64,000 nt of DNA from Alteromonas sp. C1M14 (GCF_018860965.1 NZ_JAHKQF010000011.1:186001-250000); one strand, 5' to 3'; shown: positions 10,334 through 20,824, counted from the first letter of the stretch. Made by a program: numbers and translations. Notes: generated by a model from the sequence alone, not told the origin.

Positions 10334-11344
10334 TTAACGGGGGCGGGGAATAAAGCCTAATGTGTCATAGACGTTTGCTAACGTGACGGCGGCTTTGGCC
10401 GAAGCTTTTTGGGCACCTTGTTTCATGACTTGATCAAGGTAGCTTCGATCTTCTCGGATAGCCCGGAATCGCTCTTGTACTGGCGTAAGCAAAGCCACCA
10501 CGGCATCGGCTACATCACCTTTAAGGTGGCCATACATTTTATCTTCGTAATCACCCACTAAGTCATCCACTTTCTTGCCCGTGGCTAACGAAAGCAGCGT
10601 GAGTAGATTGGATACGCCGGGTTTTTCCTGAGGATTAAAATAAATACGTGCTTGGTCGTCAGAATCGGTCACGGCCCGCTTTATTTTTTTGGCTATTTTT
10701 TTAGGATCTTCCAGTAGGCCGATAAAGTTATTCACGTTATCGTCAGACTTTGACATCTTCTTACCCGGTTCCTGAAGGCTCATGATGCGAGCACCGAATT
10801 CAGGAATATAAGGTTCAGGGATGGTAAACACGTTGCCATAAATGTTGTTCATTCGGGTGGCAACGTCACGGGCCAATTCTAAATGCTGTTTTTGATCGTC
10901 GCCCACCGGTACCTGATTGGCCTGATACAGTAAGATATCAGCTGCCATCAATGCCGGATAAGTCAGTAAACCTGCATTAATATTGCTGACATTCTTTGCC
11001 GATTTATCTTTAAATTGTGTCATCCGATTGAGCTCACCCATTTGGGTATAGCAATTTAAGATCCAGGCTAACTGAGTATGCTCGGGCACATGAGATTGAA
11101 CAAACAAGGTACTTTTTTGCGGGTCGATGCCACAGGCAAGGTAAAGGGCTAAGCCGTCTAGACAGGCTTCGCGCAGGGCTTTCGGCTCTTGGCGCACAGT
11201 AATGGCGTGAAGATCCACCAACATATATAGGCAGTCATAGTCATCCTGCATGGACACCCACTGCTTCAATGCGCCCATGTAATTTCCGATAGTCAATTGA
11301 CCTGAAGGCTGACAGCCACTAAGTACGATAGGTTTGTTGCTCAT
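10334..11344 (-). CDS. trpS: Tryptophanyl-tRNA synthetase
   Basis: Class I aminoacyl-tRNA synthetase charging tRNA-Trp, 336 aa, normal length. The HIGH-equivalent motif is TIGN at 18-21 ([14 protein letters not shown]) and KMSKS is at 196-200 ([10 protein letters not shown]). Both ATP-binding signatures are intact. It lies 35 bp downstream of rpe. In E. coli gph sits between these two genes; here there is no room for it. Confidence 0.97.
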   Translation of the reverse strand: MSNKPIVLSGCQPSGQLTIGNYMGALKQWVSMQDDYDCLYMLVDLHAITVRQEPKALREACLDGLALYLACGIDPQKSTLFVQSHVPEHTQLAWILNCYTQMGELNRMTQFKDKSAKNVSNINAGLLTYPALMAADILLYQANQVPVGDDQKQHLELARDVATRMNNIYGNVFTIPEPYIPEFGARIMSLQEPGKKMSKSDDNVNNFIGLLEDPKKIAKKIKRAVTDSDDQARIYFNPQEKPGVSNLLTLLSLATGKKVDDLVGDYEDKMYGHLKGDVADAVVALLTPVQERFRAIREDRSYLDQVMKQGAQKASAKAAVTLANVYDTLGFIPRPR

Positions 11345-11379
11345 TACTTTATTACCTGATTGAAACGCTGAAATTAAGC

Positions 11380-12054
11380 TTATTTACGGGATTTTTCCAA
11401 CTCTTCCCGCATTTGCGTGATGACATGCTGATAATTCGGGGCATTGAAAATGGCGGAACCTGCGACAAACATATCTGCACCCGCTTCTGCAATGGAACGA
11501 ATGTTATCGACTTTTACTCCACCGTCAATTTCAATTCGTATATTTCGCCCGCTTTGTTGCACTTTTTCTTTCACCTGCCGAAGTTTATCTAAGGTCGAGG
11601 GGATAAAAGCCTGACCGGGAAAGCCGGGATTGACGGACATAATAAGTATATGGTGAAGCTTGTCCATTACGTGGTCAAGATAGTGTAGTGGCGTTGCTGG
11701 GTTAAACACCAACCCAGGTTGGCAGCCATTGTCGGCGATCAATTGCAAAGAACGATCGATGTGTTGGCTCGCCTCGGGATGAAAACTAATGTAACTGGCC
11801 CCAGCTTTGGCAAATTGTTCAATGAGATCATCTACAGGAGATACCATCAGATGAACGTCAATGGGGGCAGTGATACCGTATTCTCTTAGGGCTGAACAAA
11901 TCATAGGTCCAAACGTAAGGTTAGGGACATAATGATTGTCCATTACATCAAAGTGTACGACGTCCGCCCCCCCTTTAAGCACAGCTTCAACGTCCTCTCC
12001 TAAGCGCGCAAAATCTGCAGACAATATTGAAGGCGCAATTAAAAATTCAGCCAT
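11380..12054 (-). CDS. rpe: Ribulose-phosphate 3-epimerase
   Basis: Interconverts ribulose-5-phosphate and xylulose-5-phosphate in the pentose phosphate pathway. The 224-aa TIM barrel starts [19 protein letters not shown]. Metal and catalytic residues lie in [18 protein letters not shown] and IDVHLMV, with [10 protein letters not shown] and IEIDGGV later. All are at expected positions. It heads the rpe-trpS-pabA run on the minus strand, and the plus-strand porin gene starts 344 bp away in the divergent direction. Confidence 0.97.
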   Translation of the reverse strand: MAEFLIAPSILSADFARLGEDVEAVLKGGADVVHFDVMDNHYVPNLTFGPMICSALREYGITAPIDVHLMVSPVDDLIEQFAKAGASYISFHPEASQHIDRSLQLIADNGCQPGLVFNPATPLHYLDHVMDKLHHILIMSVNPGFPGQAFIPSTLDKLRQVKEKVQQSGRNIRIEIDGGVKVDNIRSIAEAGADMFVAGSAIFNAPNYQHVITQMREELEKSRK

Positions 12055-12398
12055 ACCTGTTTACCTCTTACCGGTATTGAAAAACCAGCCTGAATCATAC
12101 CTTGTGAAAAGGGATTTGTCTTGACTCTAAGCTGCACCAAGTTTGGGAGGACGTTCCATCTTGGTGCGCGCCAAAGTGGTGCCTCAAAATCGATACGTTT
12201 AGAGAGATTATTCATTAGCAATAAAAGATGTTTTTAATCATGCGGTTAACAACTTTATCGCGGAGTTTAACAAATTAGTACATTTGGGCATCGGTTTTGC
12301 GTTACTGAGTAAAACCACATAATAACAATAAGACAGAAAACGCAATGAACGTCTATACGTAATTTGCGCAAAATAATACTAAATTTAACGGAGAACAC
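12055..12398. other. Divergent intergenic region between rpe and the porin gene
   Basis: No convincing gene. It must hold the rpe promoter (minus) and the porin promoter (plus). An 8-bp inverted repeat, GCACCAAG/CTTGGTGC with an 18-nt spacer, lies about 80-113 bp upstream of rpe, with no T-run to make it a terminator. A CGGAG Shine-Dalgarno precedes the porin ATG. Confidence 0.5.
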
Positions 12399-13121
12399 AT
12401 GAAAATTTCTATCAAAAAAACGTTGCTAGCGGTAGCCGTTTCGTCAACTGCCTTATTGACTTCTGCGCCTTCTTTTGCAGAGCTGAGTGCCAATGTTAGT
12501 GTAACCAATAACTATATTTGGCGTGGTCTTACGCAAACTACCAACGAAGCTGCGGTACAAGGGGGCATCGATTACGCTCACGAAAGCGGCTTTTATGCCG
12601 GTACTTGGGCGTCGAATGTCAACTATGGTGCAGATGATGTGTATTCCTACGAGCATGATTTGTACTTTGGTTTTTCCGGAGAATCCGGGGATTTCACCTA
12701 TGACGTAGGGTACCTGTACTACAACTATGACTCTGTCGCAGAATTCGATTTTGGTGAAATTTACGGTACGGTAGGGTACGGCGCATTCAGTGTTTCACTT
12801 TACTTGCTAGCAAATACAGAAGCCGATGAAGGGGAAGGGCAGGACTTCGGTTTTGGTCAGGCCTCTTATGTTTCTTTAGATTACGCAATGCCGGTGGCGA
12901 GTGGTGCCGAATTGGGTTTGCACGTGGGTTACCATCAAGGTGATTTCGCAGAAGCCTTCAATGGCGTACCCGATGGCTATGCCGATTGGGCAGTTTCAAT
13001 TGCAAAAGATGGCTTCAGTTTTGCCATTACAGGCACTGACTTAGACGACTCGGGTGCGGATGCATACGATAACGATTCGGTGAAGTTTGTCGTGGCTTAC
13101 GGCATGGATTTCGAACTGTAA
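12399..13121 (+). CDS. TorF-family putative outer-membrane porin
   Basis: Protein of 240 aa with a Sec signal peptide (LLAVAVSSTALLTSAPSFA, cleavage after SFA). The mature part is rich in aromatic and acidic residues, with alternating strand patterns ending in a C-terminal aromatic/hydrophobic strand. The opening LSANVSVTNNYIWRGLTQT and GGIDYAHESGFYAGTWASNV are the hallmarks of the TIGR02001/TorF-like putative porin family. It is predicted to form an outer-membrane beta-barrel; the solute is unknown. It is a single gene with its own terminator. In E. coli the neighbourhood dam-rpe is continuous, so this gene and the next two are an addition between them. Confidence 0.85.
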   Translation: MKISIKKTLLAVAVSSTALLTSAPSFAELSANVSVTNNYIWRGLTQTTNEAAVQGGIDYAHESGFYAGTWASNVNYGADDVYSYEHDLYFGFSGESGDFTYDVGYLYYNYDSVAEFDFGEIYGTVGYGAFSVSLYLLANTEADEGEGQDFGFGQASYVSLDYAMPVASGAELGLHVGYHQGDFAEAFNGVPDGYADWAVSIAKDGFSFAITGTDLDDSGADAYDNDSVKFVVAYGMDFEL

Positions 13122-13160
13122 GTAAATACGATCCCAAAAATTTGTATAACGTTGAAAGCA

Positions 13161-13191
13161 AAACCCGAAGCCTTGGTGCTTCGGGTTTTTA
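13161..13191 (+). terminator. Rho-independent terminator after the porin gene
   Basis: An 11-bp stem AAACCCGAAGC/GCTTCGGGTTT with a 6-nt loop is followed by a T-run. It has the same CCCGAAG/CTTCGGG core as many gammaproteobacterial terminators. Confidence 0.9.
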
Positions 13192-13220
13192 TCTTGGAAT
13201 TAGGTGAATTAAAGTACTCC

Positions 13221-13248
13221 TTGTCCTAAAAGTGAATCGGGTTATAAT
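13221..13248 (+). promoter_or_regulatory. Sigma-70 promoter for the small-gene pair
   Basis: TTGTCC (-35), 16-bp spacer, perfect TATAAT (-10). The predicted start of transcription is near 13255, giving a very short leader for the 13267/13279 start. Confidence 0.65.
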
Positions 13249-13266
13249 GAGATGGTTTTTTAACCG

Positions 13267-13605
13267 GTGGTACATGGGATGCGCTTAAGAAAAACCCTCA
13301 CGATTATCTATCGACGTTGTTTATCTTGTCCGCTTTATGCTGCGCTTGCTTTCAGTATACTCAGCACCTGTGTCCTGTCTCCCCTTGTTTATACCGCCAA
13401 CAATTGTCAAACAACGGTTGAGACGGAAATCCAAGAACCCTTGTCTACTAACTCTCAGTTTTGCTTAATGAATACCAACGTGGGAGTCAGTTGGTTAAAG
13501 TGGCTTTCTGGGAAGTCTCCCTCTATTCAGTTTCATCTTTTCGACCTCCTCGAATTACTTCACCACAAATCTGACCGAGAATTTACTCCCGTAGACGGAC
13601 GTTAG
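13267..13605 (+). CDS. Hypothetical small membrane-anchored protein
   Basis: I do not recognise this 112-aa protein. It has a basic N-terminus (RLRKTLTIIYRR), one hydrophobic segment at about residues 22-42 (LYAALAFSILSTCVLSPLVY) and a polar C-terminal part with a WLKWLSGKSP stretch. That suggests a single membrane anchor or a long signal peptide. Six cysteines are present, including CLSC at about 18-21. The start is either GTG or the ATG four codons later. A good promoter lies just upstream and a DUF2970 gene follows after 6 bp, so the two are probably co-transcribed. Confidence 0.55.
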   Translation: MVHGMRLRKTLTIIYRRCLSCPLYAALAFSILSTCVLSPLVYTANNCQTTVETEIQEPLSTNSQFCLMNTNVGVSWLKWLSGKSPSIQFHLFDLLELLHHKSDREFTPVDGR

Positions 13606-13611
13606 GAGCAC

Positions 13612-13851
13612 ATGATGAGAGCGATAATCAGCCAAAAGCAGCGCTTTCCGTTTGCAGGGATGTCATCGAAGCCCGGTGTGGTGGCAATGATTCTCAGTGT
13701 GCTGGCCAGTGCATTTGGGGTTCAAAGCCAACAAAACTATGAGCGAGATTTTAACTCTGGCCAAATAGCTGGCTACATTATCATTGGGGTTGTTTTTGTG
13801 GCGGTGCTGGTGGTGTTATTAGCGTTACTGGTTAACGTAATCATTAACTGA
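13612..13851 (+). CDS. DUF2970 small membrane protein
   Basis: Protein of 79 aa of the DUF2970 family, function unknown. The characteristic segment is SVLASAFGVQSQQNYERDF (residues 24-42), followed by one strongly hydrophobic helix near the C-terminus (YIIIGVVFVAVLVVLLALLV). Two ATGs in a row follow AGGAG; the second has better spacing. The end overlaps the convergent dam gene by 8 bp, so antisense contact between the two transcripts is unavoidable if both run through. Confidence 0.75.
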   Translation: MMRAIISQKQRFPFAGMSSKPGVVAMILSVLASAFGVQSQQNYERDFNSGQIAGYIIIGVVFVAVLVVLLALLVNVIIN

Positions 13852-14746
13852 TACTTTTTAATACGCCTTGTTTTTTCCGAGCTCGGGTTTTGGGCGCTCT
13901 TTTTTTGCTCACGGGCACGTTAAGATTGGGAGTGAAATACGCCAGTATTTCTGCCACCGGCTTGCGCGTAGCGCCATTTTGACTGATTGAACGTCTTACC
14001 GATAATTCCGAAATGTCTGCCGTGGTATAAAGCTGTCGCGTAACAGGCAAATCATGGTTAGAAATTAAAACGGGGATCCCTCGCTTATGGGATGCACGCA
14101 CGGCCAGTGTGGCCAGCTTATGTTGGGCGTCGAGACCAAAACTAGAAGAGGCATAGCTGGTAAAGGCCGCGGTTTTACTCACCGGGGCATAGGGCGGATC
14201 GCAATAAATGACATTTCCTCGCCTAGCCCGACCAAATATTTTTTCAAATGGTAGACAGGTGAACACCGCTTTTTGAGACTTTTCTGCAAAAAACAGCATT
14301 TCGTCGTGGGGAAAGTAAGGTTTTTTATAGCGTCCGAAAGGCACGTTGAAGCGCCCTGCCAAACTATACCGACACAGACCATTAAAACCATGCCTGTTCA
14401 AATAAATAAATAAGATGGCACGGTAGTATTCATCGGAGGTTTGATTAAATTCTTCACGTAAGGCGTAGTAGGTAGCTTCACAGTTATGATCATGGGTAAA
14501 AAAACGGGCAGCATCATGAATCACCGCGTCGGGTTGGGCTTTTAAAAAATTATAAAGATTAATTAAATCAGGATTAATATCGTTAAGCAGGTAGCGCTTA
14601 AAATCCGTATTCAAGAAAACCGAACCCGCGCCTACGAAAGGTTCAATTAGCCGATTGCCGGTTGGGAGTTTGGCATTGATGGCTTCTACCAGGCTGTACT
14701 TTCCGCCGGCCCACTTCAGAAAGGCCCGGTTTTTTTTCTGCATCAT
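13844..14746 (-). CDS. dam: DNA adenine methyltransferase
   Basis: Dam N6-methylates adenine in GATC, used in mismatch repair strand choice, replication timing and gene regulation. It is 300 aa; E. coli Dam is 278. The S-adenosylmethionine motif FVGAGS is at 37-42 and the catalytic DPPY at 183-186 (IYCDPPYAP). The N-terminal FLKWAGGKY is typical. The extra length is a basic C-terminal tail (KKRAPKTRARKKQ) that may add DNA affinity; this is inference. It is downstream of damX and yaiI on the same strand, with a 210-bp gap that may hold its own promoter. Confidence 0.96.
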   Translation of the reverse strand: MMQKKNRAFLKWAGGKYSLVEAINAKLPTGNRLIEPFVGAGSVFLNTDFKRYLLNDINPDLINLYNFLKAQPDAVIHDAARFFTHDHNCEATYYALREEFNQTSDEYYRAILFIYLNRHGFNGLCRYSLAGRFNVPFGRYKKPYFPHDEMLFFAEKSQKAVFTCLPFEKIFGRARRGNVIYCDPPYAPVSKTAAFTSYASSSFGLDAQHKLATLAVRASHKRGIPVLISNHDLPVTRQLYTTADISELSVRRSISQNGATRKPVAEILAYFTPNLNVPVSKKRAPKTRARKKQGVLKSIS

Positions 14747-14956
14747 GCTCTTTGAATTTAACCCACGCGCACATCACGTTTTAAACGTGTTTTAGGACAG
14801 TATTGTTTGCTTAGTCTTCACGCCCGTTGAAATAAACCACAGACAACCAAACATTTATTGATTGTATCTGTCATCGATCATCGCCACAACCTGCAATCGC
14901 TTACCTTGCGCTTAAACGGCCATACTTACAGCAATAATGCTCTAATTGCTGATGTT

Positions 14957-15409
14957 TTATCCAGCATGAGCTAAAAAGCGATCGAGGGTATTGGCAAAGG
15001 CCTGACGTTCCCGTTGCGATAACGGCGGAGGCCCCGAAGTTTGAACACCACTTGCTCGCATGGTATCCATAAAGTCTCGAATATTGAGTCGGGAACGGAT
15101 GTTTTCCTTGGTGAGCGGTTCGCCCCGTGGGGTTACCACAAGCGCGCCTTTTGCAATCACTTCGTCGGCTAAAGGAATATCTGACGTGATCACCAAGTCA
15201 TTGTCGTTTACCCGCTGCACGATTTCGTTGTCGGCAATATCAAAACCCTTTTCGACTTGAATACGAGTCAGCCAAGGGGAAGGCGGTACCCGGATGGCAT
15301 GGTTCGCGACAAAAGTGATACGGGTTTTGGCCCGTGGCCCAGCCTTAAAGAGAATTTCTTTTATTGCCACAGGGCAGGCGTCGGCATCGACCCAAATAGA
15401 TACCGCCAT
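14957..15409 (-). CDS. yaiI: UPF0178 (YaiI/YqxD) family protein, PIN-like NYN fold
   Basis: Protein of 150 aa from the DUF188/UPF0178 family, predicted to have a PIN-like nuclease fold. Conserved acidic positions are visible in [10 protein letters not shown] near the N-terminus and in [15 protein letters not shown] in the middle. The family segment [15 protein letters not shown] is present. A biochemical role is not established as far as I know. Its ATG overlaps the damX stop as TAATG, so translation is probably coupled to damX. In E. coli yaiI is elsewhere, so its place between damX and dam is a lineage feature. Confidence 0.9.
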   Translation of the reverse strand: MAVSIWVDADACPVAIKEILFKAGPRAKTRITFVANHAIRVPPSPWLTRIQVEKGFDIADNEIVQRVNDNDLVITSDIPLADEVIAKGALVVTPRGEPLTKENIRSRLNIRDFMDTMRASGVQTSGPPPLSQRERQAFANTLDRFLAHAG

Positions 15410-17082
15410 TAGTTTGCTACCACGTTGATTTCTTCAATTATATTTCGCCCACGTTTAATAAAGGCTTTATCTTTACCTTGGAAAGGGGGAAGGTCAGTTC
15501 TTGCTGCATTGGCTTGAGAAAAGCTAGCAAAGCGTTGATTATAGATTAGGACAAACCAATCCCCTCCATAGCGCTTGGTGCGATAGATCCAAACATGATC
15601 ACCAAGGTTATTATCTTTTACAAAATCCATCATCAAGGCTTCATTTTTAAGGCCGGCTAGCTGAATCACATAATCTTTAGGGGCCATGAGGCTCAGTAAT
15701 GTTTCATTGTCATAGTCATGGGCGTCAACCGCAAGAGCGGTGTTCTCGGTTGGAGCTTCGCTAGGGGAAGGACTTGCTGCACGGCTAGCAGGTTGTTTTG
15801 GTAACGTCACGGCAATTTCTTGTTCCACTGTGCTGGCAAGCGCCGTAGAGGGTTCCTCAAGCGCTTCTTTTTCATCTGCCGCTTGGATCGCCGATTGCTC
15901 CTCAGTCGTGGACTGTTGAGTACTTGTCGGTGCGATAAAATCTGGCTTAGAAACTGACAGTGGCGTTGGCGCAATTTCTGTTGATGTACCGGGTAGAGAA
16001 TCGATGGCATCGACTGCCCGTTGAGCAATGGTTTTAGCCTGGCGTGCGTCGGTGGAGGAGGCGCCATTTTCCTCGTCTAGGGAAGACGTGGCTGAGTCGG
16101 CAACCGATTCGGGCTCTTCTGATTGGCTCGTGTCGGTCGCATCGTTTAATGCTGGATCATCATTGCTGACATTTTCGATAAAACTAAGTAGATCTTCGTC
16201 GGTGTCGTCAACGGGAGCATTAGGTGTCCCCTCATCCATCGCTGCCACCGCTTCGTCCCATGAGGCGACAGGCATATCATCTGACTCTGCTTGTTCATCT
16301 TGCAGTTGATCGTAGGCCGAGCCTGGTTCAACGGCAAGGGTTTCAGGTGGGTTGCTCTCAATGGGATTGAACAATGCGTCGATATCGTCACTGTATTGCC
16401 AGTAAATTAGCGCACCAAAAACTGTTAAAAATAAGATGGCAATAATGGACAAAAATAATGGCGAGCCTAACGAAATCCGTTGCTTGGTTTCAATCTGCTC
16501 ATCGTAGCCGTTACGTTTTGCTAGGTGCTCGTGAAATGCCTGTCGTCGGTTTTCAATCATAGTATCTAACTCTGAGCCGGGTTGTTGAGCCGCCACTGAC
16601 TTACTACTGATTAGCAGAGGCGTATCGGTATTTTTAGCCGGGAGCCACTGTTTCGCATTTTCTGCCCATGCGGTTTCACCAAACAACAACACATTTAGGT
16701 GCTGCTTGTTGCCGGCAAAACGGCTTTGCAGAACAAGATCCCATAGTTCCTGCAACAAGGCATCAGGTATGTGCTCGGCCTGGGTAATGGTAATAAGAAT
16801 AGGACCGACATGTTCATTAAGGCCAGCCAGCAACTCATTTAACGGGCGAACAAAGCTACCCACCAGTGTACCGAGTAATTGCCGACACAACTGCCGACGA
16901 TAATCGGGCAGTTCCATGGACGAATCTGCGGCTAAATACGCGATTTCTGTTTCGTCTTGTTGCTGGAATACAAATGATTCCAGTGTTTTCTTCTGTTGTG
17001 CAACGGTATCACCGCTGACAAAAATAAGTTGTGACGAATAATTGACTAGATACTCTAGTCGATCATGCAATTCAGATTGCAC
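15409..17082 (-). CDS. damX: DamX-like SPOR-domain cell division protein
   Basis: Inner-membrane division protein that recognises denuded septal peptidoglycan through SPOR. It is 557 aa, longer than E. coli DamX (428). Order: an AAA/ATPase-like N-terminal region without an intact P-loop (about 1-165), one transmembrane helix (about 209-228; [20 protein letters not shown]), a long acidic Ser/Thr/Glu-rich periplasmic linker (about 230-460), and a C-terminal SPOR domain (about 470-550; [20 protein letters not shown]...[10 protein letters not shown]). The linker accounts for the extra length. It follows aroB on the minus strand, as in the aroK-aroB-damX-dam cluster of E. coli. Confidence 0.92.
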   Translation of the reverse strand: MQSELHDRLEYLVNYSSQLIFVSGDTVAQQKKTLESFVFQQQDETEIAYLAADSSMELPDYRRQLCRQLLGTLVGSFVRPLNELLAGLNEHVGPILITITQAEHIPDALLQELWDLVLQSRFAGNKQHLNVLLFGETAWAENAKQWLPAKNTDTPLLISSKSVAAQQPGSELDTMIENRRQAFHEHLAKRNGYDEQIETKQRISLGSPLFLSIIAILFLTVFGALIYWQYSDDIDALFNPIESNPPETLAVEPGSAYDQLQDEQAESDDMPVASWDEAVAAMDEGTPNAPVDDTDEDLLSFIENVSNDDPALNDATDTSQSEEPESVADSATSSLDEENGASSTDARQAKTIAQRAVDAIDSLPGTSTEIAPTPLSVSKPDFIAPTSTQQSTTEEQSAIQAADEKEALEEPSTALASTVEQEIAVTLPKQPASRAASPSPSEAPTENTALAVDAHDYDNETLLSLMAPKDYVIQLAGLKNEALMMDFVKDNNLGDHVWIYRTKRYGGDWFVLIYNQRFASFSQANAARTDLPPFQGKDKAFIKRGRNIIEEINVVAN

Positions 17083-17160
17083 TTTAATACCCTCTGCTGA
17101 TTACTGGCGTTACACATTGACCAGAAACGACATCAGCAATGTTGTCAGGCTGATGGAATG

Positions 17161-18228
17161 TCAGTTTAAAATTTGGCTTAAAATTTCGTCACTGACGTCT
17201 TTAGTCACAACTGCATGTCCTATTCCTTGGGGGATAACAAACCGAATATTACCCGCTTCAACCTTCTTGTCTCGTCGCATATGTTTCATATACGCGTCTT
17301 TTGTCATTGCATCTGGCCCAGAGACAGGCAAATTAAATGATGACAGAAGCGTTACTATGCGTCGGCTTTCTGACGAATTCATCCAGTCAAGTGCTTCTGC
17401 GGTATAACAAGCAAGCACCATACCAGCTGCCACGGCTTCTCCGTGTAGCCAGTTACCATAACCTTGTTCGGCTTCAATGGCGTGACCAAAGGTGTGACCT
17501 AGGTTCAGTATGGCACGCAATCCACCTTCTCGCTCATCCTTGGCCACCACATCGGCTTTAATTTCACAGCAGCGAAAAATGCCTTCGGTAAGGGTTTTGG
17601 TATCAAGGCTTTTCAGTTCATCGGCGTGGCGTTCTAGCCATTTGAAGAAGACTTCGTCATAGATTATGCCGTATTTGATCACTTCTGCCATGCCAGCAGA
17701 AAATTCCCGAGGGGGAAGGGTGGTCAATGAATCTGTATCGATGGCGACAAATACCGGTTGGTAAAACGCCCCAATCATGTTTTTTCCTAACGGATGGTTA
17801 ACGGCAGTTTTACCGCCAACCGAGGAATCCACCTGTGACAATAGCGTGGTAGGTACTTGAATGAAAGGAACGCCCCGTTGATAAGACGCTGCAACAAATC
17901 CACATAAATCACCAATGACACCGCCGCCTAGGGCGATTAACGTGGTGTCCCGTGCTGCGTTCATTTCTAGCAGGCGGGTCATGATAAATTCAAATTGATG
18001 TAAAGATTTGTGTTGTTCACCATCGGGAACAATAATGCTTTCTACCTTTACGTTACCGCAAAGGGCTTTGACTTTTTCTAGATATAAAGGGGCAACGATG
18101 TCATTGGTAACAATGACAGCTAAGGGACCTTTAATATAAGGGGCAAGTAAATTGGGTTGAGACAGTAGACCCGCTTCGATACGAATCGGGTAGCTACGAT
18201 CTCCGAGTTCTACAGTTAACATCGACAT
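17161..18228 (-). CDS. aroB: 3-dehydroquinate synthase
   Basis: Second enzyme of the shikimate pathway, converting DAHP to 3-dehydroquinate with NAD+ and a divalent metal. The 355-aa length is standard. The NAD-binding motif [19 protein letters not shown] and [22 protein letters not shown] are intact. Metal ligands are expected in the Glu of GMAEVIKYG and the His of [12 protein letters not shown] and [10 protein letters not shown] chose the second of two adjacent starts (ATG after GTG) because AGGGAG is 7 nt away. It is 24 bp from aroK, as expected for one transcript. Confidence 0.97.
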   Translation of the reverse strand: MSMLTVELGDRSYPIRIEAGLLSQPNLLAPYIKGPLAVIVTNDIVAPLYLEKVKALCGNVKVESIIVPDGEQHKSLHQFEFIMTRLLEMNAARDTTLIALGGGVIGDLCGFVAASYQRGVPFIQVPTTLLSQVDSSVGGKTAVNHPLGKNMIGAFYQPVFVAIDTDSLTTLPPREFSAGMAEVIKYGIIYDEVFFKWLERHADELKSLDTKTLTEGIFRCCEIKADVVAKDEREGGLRAILNLGHTFGHAIEAEQGYGNWLHGEAVAAGMVLACYTAEALDWMNSSESRRIVTLLSSFNLPVSGPDAMTKDAYMKHMRRDKKVEAGNIRFVIPQGIGHAVVTKDVSDEILSQILN

Positions 18229-18252
18229 CACGCAGCTCCCTGAGTTAATTCA

Positions 18253-18768
18253 CTACAATCCGATTTTACTGATTATTTGATTAGCTACAGCGCGAGCTGA
18301 CTGGTCATCAGTATCAACAATGTAATCAGCCACTTCTTCGTACAAGGGATTACGTTGTTCAGCTAATTCCCGTAAGACTTGCTCTGGTTCGCCGTTTTGC
18401 AGTAGCGGACGACGTTTGTCACGCTGGGTGCGGGCTACCTGCTTATCAATCGTTGTTTGTAGGTATACTACAATGCCTCGAGCAGAAAGCCGGTTGCGAA
18501 CAGCTTTATTGGTTACTGAGCCGCCTCCGGTTGCCAGTACAATCCCTTGTCTGTCTGTGAGATCGTTAATGACTCCCTCTTCACGCTTGCGGAACCCGTC
18601 TTCACCTTCAAGGTCAAAAATCCAGGTAATGTCCGCACCTGTACGGCGCTCTATTTCTTGGTCAGAATCAAAAAAATCAAGGTGAAGTTCGTCTGCAAGG
18701 TGTCTGCCAATGGTGCTTTTGCCGGCACCCATGGGGCCAATTAGAAAGATATTACGTTTTTCAGCCAT
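18253..18768 (-). CDS. aroK: Shikimate kinase I
   Basis: Phosphorylates shikimate at the 3-OH using ATP. It is 171 aa, the typical length. The P-loop GPMGAGKST is at 11-19, shikimate-binding residues lie in [14 protein letters not shown], and the lid and adenine region are in ATGGGSV and QRDKRRPLL. It heads the aroK-aroB-damX run. A 277-bp gap without a visible gene separates it from pilQ, so it may have its own promoter in addition to read-through from the pil operon. Confidence 0.96.
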   Translation of the reverse strand: MAEKRNIFLIGPMGAGKSTIGRHLADELHLDFFDSDQEIERRTGADITWIFDLEGEDGFRKREEGVINDLTDRQGIVLATGGGSVTNKAVRNRLSARGIVVYLQTTIDKQVARTQRDKRRPLLQNGEPEQVLRELAEQRNPLYEEVADYIVDTDDQSARAVANQIISKIGL

Positions 18769-19045
18769 ATTTGCTTATATCACAACTTTTATACTGTTAA
18801 GGGCAGCGGTCTCGCTTTCTTTACTACCCGTTCACTCGTACCCGTTTTATATCTTTAACGGATACCACGCTTTAAACCTCGCTTTAATTTCGAGAGCGCG
18901 ATTATCTCAGTTTCACGGGCAGCGATGCAAGTTTTGTTGCTGTTTTAATCCATATACTTTTAAATCAGTAGGTTAGGCTTTGAAAATGGGCCTATCCTAG
19001 GTATAGACGTGGTTTTCTTTACATGAATATGCCCAAAAACAGCCT

Positions 19046-20824
19046 TTATAATGATTCAGTGACAATTTTCGGTGTAACAAATATCAATAATTCACGCTTT
19101 TCGTACACGGTGGACTGATTTTTAAATAACCGGCCAATTACCGGTAGATCGCCAAAAAGCGGCACTTTATACACATCGTCAGTATTGGTTTGCTGGAATA
19201 TGCCGCCTAGTACTACGGTTTCGCCATTATCCACTAATACTTGGGTTTGAATTTCTTGAGTGTCAATGGCCACCGCAGGACCGGTAGAAGTATCGACGGT
19301 TTCCCCGCGGGTATCTTGAGTGACCACCAAATCAAGAATAATACGGTTGTCCGGCGTAATATGAGGGGTGACCTTCAAGCTAAGCACCGCCTTCTTAAAT
19401 TCCACTGACGTGGCACCACTTGATGTAGCCTGAACATAGGGGATTTCTGTACCTTGCTCAATATAGGCTTCGTGTTGATTGGCCACGGTAATACGAGGAC
19501 TGGCAATAATTTCCCCTTTGTTTTCTGTTTCTAGCGCAGAGAGTTCTAAATCTAAAATAGTGCCATCAACCAATTCGGCAATTTGAAAACCAATGGTTGC
19601 TGCTGACGAACTGCTCACAGGCAAATTAACGTTGAGTCGGTCGGTAAGATCGGGAACAACCCCAGCAGATGCCGATTCCGTACCTTCTAGCGTACCAGAA
19701 ATCGAGCCATTACTTTGGGTATCGGTAAAGCCCCAGCGCACGCCCAGTTGTTCGTCTACATTGTCTCGAACCGTTACCATACGTGACTCTATTAGTACCT
19801 GTTTAACGGGAATATCTAATGCTTTGATGACTGAGCGGGCTTCATCAATGGAAACCAAGGTATCTTTTAACAGCAAGGTGTTGGTTCGTTCATCAACAGA
19901 CACTGAACCACGAGCGGATAAAATGCCGCCATCCTGAGATTTCAATATGGCAGCCAAGGTTTCTGCTTTTGCGTAATTAATGGTGATGTTGGCGGTGTGT
20001 AATGGCGCTAAATCTGATATTTGTTTTGTATTTTGTAATTCTGCGGTTTCACGGGCGGCCAATTCTTCGGCAGGCGCTACCAGTAAAATATTTCCTTCCA
20101 TGCGTTTATCTAGGCCTTTGATCTTCAAAATCATAGCCAGCGCCTGATCCCAAGGAACCCCTTCTAAACGAATGGTAATGTTCCCCGCTACGGTGTCAGT
20201 GGTCACTAAGTTAAAGCCATTGGTTTGGGCGATAATTTGCAACACCTGTCTAACGGGAACGTCTTGAAAATCAAGAGAAATAGGCGTACCTGAATATTCA
20301 GGGTTGTTGTCCAGTTCTGCTAATTCTTCTTGGGTCATCGGTTGTATTTCGACCCGCAGCGTATTGTCTTGCTTGCGGTGACGGGCAACCACAGCACCGT
20401 CGTAACGAATGACCAATTTGGCACCTTCGTCTTCCTGATAGGTTTCGATGGATTCTACACTGGTACCAAACTGAACCACGGTAAGTTCCACAAGCTGATC
20501 TTCCGCTAATTGGGTGGCCGGTAATAATATGGTGAGTTGGCCCTGAGCTTCGATAAGTTGAGGCTCTGCGGTGTCATTATCGAAAGTGAGAGTGGTGATT
20601 GCGAGGTTATTGGCTTCTCGGGAAAAGTCGATATTGGTTAAGGTAGAAGTAAAAACGTTTTCTGCTTCAGCGTAGGGATCAAGCAGTACGGTTTCAGATT
20701 CTTGACCCAAGGCTGGACTACAACAAAGTGCTGTAAAAGCAAAAGCAATAAACTGGCGTCCCGCCAACGAATATGAGGCTGATTTAATCTGAAAAAATTT
20801 ATTGAAAAGGTATCGCTTATACAT
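19046..20824 (-). CDS. pilQ: Type IV pilus secretin
   Basis: Outer-membrane secretin through which the type IV pilus passes. It is 592 aa, at the short end for PilQ (often about 700). A signal peptide is present (about 25-41, ending SPALGQ), followed by one AMIN-like beta domain. A secretin/TonB short N-terminal domain follows (ISLDFQDVPVRQVLQIIAQ, about 182-200), then an N1 domain (about 260-330), then the secretin core with VKQVLIESRMVTV, EIIASPRITVANQHEAYIEQG and GIFQQTNTDDVYKVPLFGDLPVIGRLF. The shorter N-terminus suggests a single AMIN domain. It is last in pilMNOPQ and overlaps pilP by 8 bp. Confidence 0.96.
   Translation of the reverse strand: MYKRYLFNKFFQIKSASYSLAGRQFIAFAFTALCCSPALGQESETVLLDPYAEAENVFTSTLTNIDFSREANNLAITTLTFDNDTAEPQLIEAQGQLTILLPATQLAEDQLVELTVVQFGTSVESIETYQEDEGAKLVIRYDGAVVARHRKQDNTLRVEIQPMTQEELAELDNNPEYSGTPISLDFQDVPVRQVLQIIAQTNGFNLVTTDTVAGNITIRLEGVPWDQALAMILKIKGLDKRMEGNILLVAPAEELAARETAELQNTKQISDLAPLHTANITINYAKAETLAAILKSQDGGILSARGSVSVDERTNTLLLKDTLVSIDEARSVIKALDIPVKQVLIESRMVTVRDNVDEQLGVRWGFTDTQSNGSISGTLEGTESASAGVVPDLTDRLNVNLPVSSSSAATIGFQIAELVDGTILDLELSALETENKGEIIASPRITVANQHEAYIEQGTEIPYVQATSSGATSVEFKKAVLSLKVTPHITPDNRIILDLVVTQDTRGETVDTSTGPAVAIDTQEIQTQVLVDNGETVVLGGIFQQTNTDDVYKVPLFGDLPVIGRLFKNQSTVYEKRELLIFVTPKIVTESL

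Noticed and set aside
12134..12167. Inverted repeat GCACCAAG/CTTGGTGC upstream of rpe
   Set aside because: No T-run and no known binding motif; recorded only in the intergenic note.
14775..14789. Palindrome CACGTTT-T-AAACGTG upstream of dam
   Set aside because: 7-bp arms with a 1-nt centre could be an operator, but no factor or second copy supports it.
16028..16309. Plus-strand Ser-rich ORF inside damX
   Set aside because: Shadow of the acidic low-complexity DamX linker read in reverse.
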